DNA of 5,466 nt from Deltaproteobacteria bacterium (GTDB taxonomy: Bacteria > Desulfobacterota > DSM-4660 > Desulfatiglandales > Desulfatiglandaceae). The notes under the pieces are model-generated. The model did not search any database, had not been told where the DNA came from, and was given only the letters and a program-made list of their open reading frames with translations. Location: assembly GCA_013349725.1 (NCBI GenBank), contig DUZB01000341.1, positions 1-5,466 of the forward strand, in the 5' to 3' direction. Positions 1 to 4,889 of this stretch are shown in pieces (positions within the stretch are counted from its first letter, which is position 1; every line of letters starts with the position of its first letter). The position numbers and the translations under genes are program-made.

Positions 1-91
1 CCGAAGGCTTCCTCCTCCACGCAAAGACCAGCCATCCTGCAATCGGCAACAGCAAAAAGAGCAGGAGAGGGTAGGCAAACCGAAACATCAT
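1..91 (-). CDS. BatA-like VWA-domain membrane protein, N-terminal fragment (continues past window start)
   Basis: Only the first 30 codons are visible. They read MMFRFAYPLLLF, then a hydrophobic stretch to about residue 26, then a WRRK basic patch. This gives one membrane helix followed by positive charges, typical of the N-terminus of BatA/BatB-type VWA proteins, which are anchored in the inner membrane. The VWA domain itself would lie outside the window and is inferred. The ATG at 91 overlaps the TGA of the preceding gene (ATGA), with a Shine-Dalgarno GGGGAGG at 106-100, 8 bases upstream; a second ATG follows directly at 88. Position after moxR, DUF58 and a BatD-like gene is the usual place for a batA-type gene. 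Another small membrane protein cannot be excluded from 30 residues. Confidence 0.72.
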   Translation of the reverse strand, partial: MMFRFAYPLLLFLLLPIAGWLVFAWRRKPS

Positions 92-1116
92 CTGAACCGC
101 CTCCCCCCCCGAATTTTTTTCCGGATCAATGCACCCTCTTTCGTCCCTTTTTTAGAAGAAATGTCGATTTCCTTTTCGAACGATTCGCAGGTATCCTTAA
201 TGTAGCCTAAGGCCTTCTTCACATTCTCTTCTTTTCGGGCCTGCGTGGGTCTGAAATCCGCGAATTTTACCAGGTCCGCCTGCCTGAGAAGCTGGAGAAG
301 CTCCCTGTCCTTCTTGTCCTTCATAGCCAGGGCGATCTCCTGGGTGGTGAATTCGACCGCTGGAAATCCTCGCAGTTCTTCCAAATATCTCCTCATAATC
401 TCAGAAAATCGAAAGTAAAAGACCTTTAAATGCCCCCGTTCAAAAAGCCTTTCCTCTTCAAGTTCCTGGATGCTCCCTCTGGCCGCCACATGGGGTAAGA
501 TTCGAGGTGTCACCCTAATCTCTTTGAACCTTCGTCTTTTTCGCCACCACAAAAAGCCCCCTGTCATCAGGCACAGCAGCAGAACCGCCCCCCCCCACCA
601 CACTTTTCTCTTCCACCCGAAACCTGCTGGGATGATGTCGTAGATCGGCTTGAGCAGGGCCTCTTCCGGTTTCTCTCCCAGGTTCGAAAGAACCGCCAGA
701 GAGACCGGCTCCGCTTCAAGGACGGATTCCCCACCCTCCTTATCCATGAATGTGACGGACAGAGGGCCTGTGGTGAACGACCCCAACTGATCCACAAGGA
801 GCCTGATCCTTATTTCGCCTGAAAGGTTTTTTTCCGCCGAAGGGTTTTCTCCGCCCACAGAAGGGATGTTTTCCAAACCCAGAACCGTGAGCCCATCAAG
901 CCCTTTAATCCCGGCTTTTTCGGGCAAGTGGGCGCCTTCGGGGAGAACGTATTGCAGGATGAGTGTGACAACATTGCCCACTTGGGCGGAGGATGGAATC
1001 ATGGAAGCGGTGAGCCCCTTTTGAGACCGATCCTCATTCGCCCCGGCAACTGTCCCCACAACCGCCCTAAAAAGGAAAAAAAGGAGTAGGACGAGAAGAG
1101 AAATCCGGCCTTTCAT
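88..1116 (-). CDS. BatD/DUF4381-like membrane protein
   Basis: A 342-residue protein. Residues 1-25 look like a cleavable signal peptide (basic MKGR, a Leu/Phe-rich core, then an AGA motif). About 28-165 is a beta-rich, probably periplasmic domain. About 172-192 is a membrane helix flanked by WKRK and RKRRRF. About 210-310 is a charged helical cytoplasmic region with RRYLEELRGFPAVEFTTQEI (242-261) and DLVKFADF (281-288), a pattern I associate with the C-terminal module of DUF4381/BatD-like proteins. The tail is very basic. Its likely role is to link periplasm and cytoplasm in a MoxR/DUF58/VWA complex; the exact function is not established. The ATG at 1116 overlaps the TGA of the DUF58 gene and is preceded by tandem Shine-Dalgarno-like sites (AAGGAG and GGAGG between 1132 and 1119). 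Oddities are a G9 tract in codons just before the membrane helix and an A7/G8 pair near the stop. The family name is less certain than the gene. Confidence 0.8.
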   Translation of the reverse strand: MKGRISLLVLLLFFLFRAVVGTVAGANEDRSQKGLTASMIPSSAQVGNVVTLILQYVLPEGAHLPEKAGIKGLDGLTVLGLENIPSVGGENPSAEKNLSGEIRIRLLVDQLGSFTTGPLSVTFMDKEGGESVLEAEPVSLAVLSNLGEKPEEALLKPIYDIIPAGFGWKRKVWWGGAVLLLCLMTGGFLWWRKRRRFKEIRVTPRILPHVAARGSIQELEEERLFERGHLKVFYFRFSEIMRRYLEELRGFPAVEFTTQEIALAMKDKKDRELLQLLRQADLVKFADFRPTQARKEENVKKALGYIKDTCESFEKEIDISSKKGTKEGALIRKKIRGGRRFR

Positions 1117-1988
1117 TGCCTCCTTCTCCTTTTCTCAAAAAGGCTGGTCAACGGCTCCACCAGGGGGCCGTTCGTGGAAAGGAGTACCTGATCCACGCCT
1201 GCCTTGAGAAACAAACGGCCGAGATCCGATTCCCTCTCCTGACTGTACTCGCGCCATCTTTCCCTGAATTTTCTGCTGTTACTGTTGATGACTGCGATTT
1301 CCCCCGTTTCAGGGTCCTGCATCCTGATGAGCCCCACCCGGGGCAACTCTTCCTCGGCCGGGTCCGCAATCCTGATCACCGTGAGGTCGTGCTTCTTGGC
1401 TGTCAAACGAAGGGGCCTTTCAAACCCGGTATCCATACAGTCCGAGATGAGAAAAACAATGGCGTGACGTCTTACGACCCTGTTCAGATAGTTCAGCGCA
1501 TCTCCGATGCTGGTGCGCATGTCCTCCGGTTCAAAAGTGAAGATTTCCTTGATCAGGCGCCATACGTGGGATGCTCCCTTTTTTGAGGGGATATATTTTT
1601 CCACTTTTGAACTGAACAGGATTGCCCCCACCTTATCATTCGTCCGGATGGCCAGGAATGCCAACATCCCCGCAACCTCCGCCATGAGCTCTCTTTTGAA
1701 CTTTTTTCTTGTGCCGAAAAGATGCGAGCCTGAAAGATCCAGGAGGAGCATAACCGTCAATTCCCGCTCCTCATGAAAGACCTTGACGAACGGATGCCCG
1801 AAACGGGCCGACACATTCCAGTCAATGGTCCGGATGTCGTCTCCGATCTGGTATTCCCTGACTTCAGCAAACTCCATGCCTCTTCCCCTGAACGCGCTTT
1901 CATACTGCCCCGCGTACAGGTTATTGGCCATCCGCCTGGTGGAAAAGTGGAACCGTTGAATCTTTTTGAACAGTTCGACGGAGATCAT
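1113..1988 (-). CDS. DUF58 family protein with VWA-like MIDAS
   Basis: A 291-residue soluble protein of normal length for a short DUF58 protein. The DUF58 signature is clear: GRGMEF at 35-40, VREYQIGDDIRTIDWNVSAR at 43-62, then VKVFHEERE at 68-76. It is followed by a VWA-like metal site: DLSGS at 84-88, a candidate Thr at 159 (RTSIGD) and Asp 183 in ISDCMD. DUF58 proteins are usual partners of MoxR ATPases. Their precise biochemical role is not settled, but a metal-dependent protein-protein interaction module is the common view. The ATG at 1988 is one base after the moxR stop, with GAGG about 9 bases upstream inside the end of moxR, so translation is probably coupled. The stop overlaps the next gene by ATGA. 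No membrane segment is visible, so it probably sits in the cytoplasm at the membrane proteins encoded next to it. Confidence 0.94.
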   Translation of the reverse strand: MISVELFKKIQRFHFSTRRMANNLYAGQYESAFRGRGMEFAEVREYQIGDDIRTIDWNVSARFGHPFVKVFHEERELTVMLLLDLSGSHLFGTRKKFKRELMAEVAGMLAFLAIRTNDKVGAILFSSKVEKYIPSKKGASHVWRLIKEIFTFEPEDMRTSIGDALNYLNRVVRRHAIVFLISDCMDTGFERPLRLTAKKHDLTVIRIADPAEEELPRVGLIRMQDPETGEIAVINSNSRKFRERWREYSQERESDLGRLFLKAGVDQVLLSTNGPLVEPLTSLFEKRRRRQ

Positions 1989-1989
1989 T

Positions 1990-2976
1990 TCATGGGACCT
2001 CGATCTGTTCCAGAAGCCGACCTATCAGGTCATCCGTACTCTTTTCCTCCGCCTCCGCTTCGTAGCTCAGAATGATCCGGTGTCTCAGTATATCCGGGGC
2101 CATCGATTTCACATCCTGCGGCGTCACATATCCCCTGCCGTTGAGAAACGCATGTGCCCTGGATGCAAGGCCAAGCCAGATAGACGCCCTGGGAGAAGCT
2201 CCGTAACTGATCATGGACGCCATTTCCCCGTCCAATTTTCCGGGGCGCCTGGTAGCCCTGACAATCTCTACGATATAATCCAGTATCCTTTCCTCCATGT
2301 GAATCGATTTCATGACTTCAGAAGCCTCCTGGATACTGCTGAAATCCACAATGCCCGTGATGGCATCCCCTCCCCCCGAATAGACCCTTTCCATGATCTG
2401 CTTTTCTTCCTGGGCCGAAGGGTAATCCACTTTTATCTTCATCATGAATCGATCGATCTGGGCCTCGGGAAGCGGATACGTCCCTTCCTGTTCGATGGGG
2501 TTCTGCGTTGCCAGTACCAGGAAGGGACTCCCTAAGGGGAAAGTCGTTTCTCCAATGGTAATCTGCCGTTCCTGCATGGCTTCCAAAAGAGCGCTCTGCA
2601 CTTTGGCCGGCGCCCGGTTGATTTCGTCTGCAAGGATGATGTGGTTGAATATGGGCCCTTTCTTGATCTCAAAGGCAACCGTATCCGGTCTGTAAAACTG
2701 GGTCCCCAGGATATCCGCGGGAAGGAGATCGGGCGTAAACTGAATCCGCTGAAAAGAAGTCCTGATGGACGCCGCAAGGGACTTCACGGCTGTCGTTTTA
2801 GCCAGCCCGGGAAGGCCCTCCAGCAGGATATGTCCATCACACAAAAGGCCGATCAGAAGCCTTTCAATAAGACGTCTCTGGCCTACAATCACCTTCTCCA
2901 TTTCAGCGATGATCTTTCGAAGCACCATGCCTTGCTTTTCAACCTGTTCCGTGATTTCACCGATATCCCTGCTCAC
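1990..2976 (-). CDS. moxR: MoxR family AAA+ ATPase
   Basis: A 328-residue AAA+ ATPase of typical MoxR length. Walker A is GLPGLAKT (54-61), Walker B IILADEIN (113-120), sensor 1 LATQNP (155-160), the arginine-finger region QIDRF (173-177) and sensor 2 GASPRA (259-264). The pattern LLEAMQERQ after Walker B, with ATQNPIEQEGTYPLPEAQ following, is diagnostic for MoxR. All catalytic motifs are intact, so it should be active. MoxR proteins are thought to act as chaperones that insert cofactors into, or remodel, target complexes together with VWA-domain partners; here those are encoded directly downstream. The start is a GTG at 2976, chosen because GGGAGG lies at 2990-2985, 8 bases upstream, and because the family N-terminus begins close to this point. 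It is the first gene of the operon, and no convincing promoter is visible in front of it. Confidence 0.97.
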   Translation of the reverse strand: MSRDIGEITEQVEKQGMVLRKIIAEMEKVIVGQRRLIERLLIGLLCDGHILLEGLPGLAKTTAVKSLAASIRTSFQRIQFTPDLLPADILGTQFYRPDTVAFEIKKGPIFNHIILADEINRAPAKVQSALLEAMQERQITIGETTFPLGSPFLVLATQNPIEQEGTYPLPEAQIDRFMMKIKVDYPSAQEEKQIMERVYSGGGDAITGIVDFSSIQEASEVMKSIHMEERILDYIVEIVRATRRPGKLDGEMASMISYGASPRASIWLGLASRAHAFLNGRGYVTPQDVKSMAPDILRHRIILSYEAEAEEKSTDDLIGRLLEQIEVP

Positions 2977-2984
2977 GTCTTTTT

Positions 2985-2990
2985 CCTCCC
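2985..2990 (-). promoter_or_regulatory. Shine-Dalgarno of moxR, supports GTG start
   Basis: On the minus strand GGGAGG lies 8 bases before the GTG at 2976. This strong site decides the non-ATG start, as no in-frame ATG is positioned better. Confidence 0.8.
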
Positions 2991-3132
2991 TGAAATCGAT
3001 TAAAGAAAATAGAAACTCGAAAATGGAAACTGGAAAACCCCGGATCTATACGGAAGGATCTCCATTACATATAACCAAAGGATATTGCCGAGAGGTTCTC
3101 AGAGGGGAAAGGGATAAACACGGGGAGGGATG
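2991..3132. other. Intergenic region upstream of the moxR operon
   Basis: This segment lies between the tRNA terminator and the moxR Shine-Dalgarno and should hold the operon promoter. Read on the minus strand it has AT-rich stretches, including TTTAAT close to the start codon (5 of 6 matches to a -10 box) and TATAGA further up, but neither has a good -35 at 16-18 bases. I therefore call no promoter. The only clear structure is the heptad repeat at 3005-3039. I see no coding sequence here. Confidence 0.6.
3005..3039. repeat. Five-unit 7-base tandem repeat (GAAA plus three bases)
   Basis: Five consecutive units begin at 3005, 3012, 3019, 3026 and 3033. Each starts with GAAA and is followed by three bases (ATA, CTC, ATG, CTG, ACC). 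The units alternate between an A and a C at position five. The array sits in the 5' leader of the moxR operon, 29 bases from its GTG. It could be an expanding minisatellite or a purine-rich leader segment; no function can be assigned. Confidence 0.75.
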
Positions 3133-3158
3133 AAAAAATGTGAAGCAGTTCGGCTTCA
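3133..3158 (-). terminator. Probable intrinsic terminator of the tRNA-Pro transcript
   Basis: On the minus strand TGAAGC (3158-3153), a six-base loop CGAACT and GCTTCA (3146-3141) form a perfect 6-bp stem. CA and then six T (3138-3133) follow. It lies 60 bases after the tRNA 3' end and before the moxR leader, where a terminator would be expected. The stem is only half GC, so strength is uncertain. Confidence 0.55.
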
Positions 3159-3217
3159 GCCATATAGAAATATACTTATCCTGGAAACCTGCAGCAATAT
3201 CTGTTTCATGAAATAAG

Positions 3218-3294
3218 TGGTCGGGACGACTGGATTTGAACCAGCGGCCCCCGCGTCCCGAACGCGGTGCTCTACCAGACTGAGCCACGTCCCG
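3218..3294 (-). tRNA. proK-like: tRNA-Pro (anticodon CGG)
   Basis: A full cloverleaf is visible on the minus strand. The acceptor stem is CGGGACG (3294-3288) with CGTCCCG (3228-3222), the D stem is GCTC/GAGC, and the anticodon stem CCGCG/CGCGG encloses the loop TTCGGGA. The T stem is GCTGG/CCAGT with loop TTCAAAT, and the discriminator is A. The CCA end is encoded (3220-3218). The anticodon at loop positions 34-36 is CGG, reading CCG proline codons; the overall sequence resembles bacterial tRNA-Pro. It is 77 bases including CCA. It appears to be a single-gene transcript with its own upstream promoter and downstream hairpin. Confidence 0.96.
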
Positions 3295-3321
3295 ACATGA
3301 GCCCATTCATTTTTTTACTTT

Positions 3322-3378
3322 AAACGGTGAGTTTACCCTATCTTGATCTGCAAAGCAAGAACAAATTACTCACGGTTT
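3322..3378. repeat. Imperfect inverted repeat between nudL and tRNA-Pro
   Basis: The arms AAACGGTGAGT (3322-3332) and ACTCACGGTTT (3368-3378) pair over 11 positions with one mismatch. The 35-base interval holds a smaller pair, TCTTG (3341-3345) with CAAGA (3356-3360). No T-run follows on either strand, so it is not a classical intrinsic terminator. The arms bracket the candidate tRNA promoter and one overlaps its -10 box. It could be a 3' end structure of the nudL mRNA, an operator, or chance. Confidence 0.5.
3330..3358 (-). promoter_or_regulatory. Candidate sigma70 promoter of tRNA-Pro
   Basis: On the minus strand TTGCTT (3358-3353) and TAAACT (3335-3330) are separated by exactly 17 bases. 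Matches to consensus are 3 of 6 (the TTG) and 4 of 6. The predicted start near 3323 would give a leader of about 29 bases before the mature tRNA 5' end. Spacing and position are good, hexamers moderate. Confidence 0.4.
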
Positions 3379-3404
3379 CAAAAAAGTCTAACACCCCGGA
3401 CAGA

Positions 3405-4001
3405 TTACAGATGCTCTATGATAATCTTGATGAAATTATCCATAATCTTGGCAGTGGCGCCCCAGATAAGATCCTCCCGGTATTTGAAACCCAATGTATT
3501 GAGCGTCATCCCGTCATACTCCACCAGATGCATTTTCTCCTTTATGTTTTCGGGAAAAAACCGGCTCAGAGGTACCTTGATAATGGAATCCACTTCCGCC
3601 CGGTTGAGACTCAGATCGTAAGGATAAGGAATGAGACCCACAAAAGGATGGACAACAAAATTAGACACCATCGTGAGTGTGTCGTCGATTCGCCCCAAAA
3701 TATCTACCTGTTCCCTGTAAACGCCAATCTCTTCGAAGGTCTCGCGAAGAGCGGTATCCTTAACAGACCTATCTTCCTCGTCAACCCTGCCGCCCGGAAA
3801 CGATATCTGCCCTTTGTGGTGCGCTACAGTATCGGTTCTCCTGGTAAACAGCACACGGCACACCCCATTGTCGTTAAACAGCGGAATCAGAACACCCGCA
3901 TGCCGGTACTTCGACTTGTCGTCAGGGATGAGCTGCGGTTTCCTCTCCCTCAGAATCTTGCGAATATGGTCTGTCAGACACACTTCTTCCGGCATGTTCA
4001 T
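3405..4001 (-). CDS. nudL: CoA diphosphatase (NudL-type Nudix hydrolase)
   Basis: A 198-residue Nudix hydrolase, close to the length of E. coli NudL. The CoA-pyrophosphatase motif upstream of the Nudix box is clear: LFTRR at 51-55, then HHKGQISFPGGR at 61-72. The Nudix helix follows with LRETFEEIGV (85-94), holding the metal-binding glutamates. The spacing of the first acidic residue differs slightly from the textbook box, as it also does in NudL. IWGATA (179-184) near the C-terminus is another family feature. The family cleaves the diphosphate of coenzyme A and its derivatives into 4'-phosphopantetheine and 3',5'-ADP, a cytoplasmic housekeeping role. The ATG at 4001 overlaps the pyrE-like TGA (ATGA); there is no clear Shine-Dalgarno, so translational coupling is likely. 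An alternative ATG lies two codons downstream. The stop is TAA. Confidence 0.92.
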   Translation of the reverse strand: MNMPEEVCLTDHIRKILRERKPQLIPDDKSKYRHAGVLIPLFNDNGVCRVLFTRRTDTVAHHKGQISFPGGRVDEEDRSVKDTALRETFEEIGVYREQVDILGRIDDTLTMVSNFVVHPFVGLIPYPYDLSLNRAEVDSIIKVPLSRFFPENIKEKMHLVEYDGMTLNTLGFKYREDLIWGATAKIMDNFIKIIIEHL

Positions 4002-4759
4002 ATCGTACCGTACGTATTCACATATTTGTCAAAATCCGCCTTTGTTTCGTCTCCCATGGGCATATAGGCCCCGTTAATCAATACCGGTTCCCCTTTTTTA
4101 TGGAGGTAATCCACCACCTCTCTTATGCCGGCCACGGCAATAACCGGGACCCCGCTTTTCGACACGAAATCCTTGACCGCATCGGCCCCTTTCTGTTTGA
4201 GAACCACGTCTCCTCCCGCATCATAAACGGCGGTTGTCTGCTGCCTGTCAATACATATCCCGATTCCCGCAATATGCACACGGATATTCCTGTTGCGGCA
4301 TTCGGAACCAATTTTATCCAGGAGATCATATTTGGTTTTCATGGATGTTGCAACATCATCCACAATGAAAATGCGACATCCGTCAAAAAAAGTCCCATTT
4401 ACGAACATGCTTTTGGTTTTGCTTCCTTCACCGTGTGTCTTGGCCTCTTTTCGATCGTACTCAAAATTCAGATCGATGCCGTACTCCTGCCACAGGGCGA
4501 TGGAAGTCGCCAATGCGATGGTACTTCCTTTATAAGAAGGACCCAATATAATATCTGTTTCCTTCACAAGTCCTTCGGAAACCATCATGGCCGCAAAAAA
4601 AGATCCCATTTCAATGCTGAGGCGGCCGCTTCTGAACATGGCCATATTTACAAAATAGGGCGTCGGACGGCCATCTTTCAATACCAGTCCCTCATCAAAA
4701 AAGAGGGCGCCTGTTCCGGCGATAATCAGGGACAGTTTTTCCTTGTAATCCTCCATCAT
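3998..4759 (-). CDS. pyrE: Orotate phosphoribosyltransferase-like protein (divergent PyrE)
   Basis: A 253-residue type I phosphoribosyltransferase, about 40 residues longer than common PyrE. OPRTase features are GPSYKGS (73-79), the catalytic hood loop YDRKEAKTHGEGSK (101-114), the PRPP motif FIVDDVATSMKT (131-142) and SGVPVIAVAGIREVVDYL (202-219), which resembles the usual OPRTase C-terminal helix. About 34 further residues form a C-terminal extension. The expected reaction is orotate plus PRPP to orotidine 5'-monophosphate in pyrimidine synthesis. The PRPP loop is unusual: VATSMKT replaces the common VITAGTA, losing the Gly. Two ATG codons (4759 and 4756) fit the start; the AGGAAGGG at 4770-4763 is better spaced for the second. 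The gene overlaps nudL by ATGA and follows a hairpin/T-run that could attenuate it. A related PRTase acting on another base is the main alternative. Confidence 0.85.
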   Translation of the reverse strand: MMEDYKEKLSLIIAGTGALFFDEGLVLKDGRPTPYFVNMAMFRSGRLSIEMGSFFAAMMVSEGLVKETDIILGPSYKGSTIALATSIALWQEYGIDLNFEYDRKEAKTHGEGSKTKSMFVNGTFFDGCRIFIVDDVATSMKTKYDLLDKIGSECRNRNIRVHIAGIGICIDRQQTTAVYDAGGDVVLKQKGADAVKDFVSKSGVPVIAVAGIREVVDYLHKKGEPVLINGAYMPMGDETKADFDKYVNTYGTI

Positions 4760-4762
4760 GAA

Positions 4763-4770
4763 CCCTTCCT
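4763..4770 (-). promoter_or_regulatory. Shine-Dalgarno of pyrE-like gene
   Basis: On the minus strand AGGAAGGG lies 3 bases before the ATG at 4759 and 6 before the ATG at 4756, favouring the second start. It overlaps the TAG of the upstream short reading frame (4771-4769). Confidence 0.65.
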
Positions 4771-4846
4771 AACCCGGAGATACCGGGGAAGAAAAGAGGC
4801 CCTCGAAAACACCCGGGGCCTCGTCAAAACATTTATTGACACGCAT
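4769..4846 (-). other. Short leader-like reading frame before pyrE (25 codons, tentative)
   Basis: An ATG at 4846 opens a 25-codon frame beginning MRVNKCFDEAPG and ending in TAG at 4771-4769, 9 bases before the first pyrE ATG. It runs through both arms of the hairpin at 4796-4822, and its stop overlaps the pyrE Shine-Dalgarno. Only a weak AGAGA lies before its ATG. A frame this short can arise by chance. If translated, ribosomes on it would open the hairpin and couple to pyrE. Confidence 0.25.
4788..4822 (-). terminator. Intrinsic terminator after dnaA-like gene, or pyrE attenuator
   Basis: On the minus strand GAGGCCC (4822-4816), a 13-base loop and GGGCCTC (4802-4796) form a perfect 7-bp GC-rich stem. 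TTTTCTT follows at 4795-4789. It lies 67 bases after the dnaA-like stop and ends about 30 bases before the pyrE start. The plus strand has no T-run, so it acts on leftward transcripts. Because so little room remains for a pyrE promoter behind it, partial read-through (attenuation) is plausible. A smaller CCCGG/CCGGG hairpin at 4773-4787 follows. Confidence 0.72.
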
Positions 4847-4889
4847 TTTCTCTGAATGAACCCGCTGAAAACCCTCCAGCCTCCGGCAA

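Noticed and set aside
1116..2535. Several plus-strand open frames opposite the DUF58 and moxR genes
   Set aside because: All are antisense to genes with complete family motifs.
2999..3132. Promoter for the moxR operon
   Set aside because: -10-like strings exist (TTTAAT, TATAGA) but none has an acceptable -35 at the right spacing.
3204..3213. Palindrome TTTCATGAAA just after the tRNA
   Set aside because: Short and AT-rich, no second copy, no T-run; likely chance.
3046..3306. 86-codon minus-strand reading frame with a DVAQSGRAPRSGRGGRW-like start
   Set aside because: It is the translation of the tRNA-Pro gene and its flank; this kind of false protein is well known from tRNA loci.
3380..3404. 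Possible terminator directly after nudL (GTC...GAC before six T on the minus strand)
   Set aside because: The stem is only three base pairs, too weak to call.
3436..3444. DnaA-box-like TTATCCATA
   Set aside because: A single near match inside nudL coding sequence with no cluster or AT-rich unwinding region; no origin is supported.
3327..4067. Plus-strand open frame of 246 codons opposite nudL
   Set aside because: It is a shadow of the Nudix gene; its residues follow the complement of conserved codons and show no domain.
4100..4855. Long plus-strand open frame of 251 codons opposite pyrE
   Set aside because: It is antisense to a clearly conserved PRTase, with no recognisable motif and no good ribosome site.
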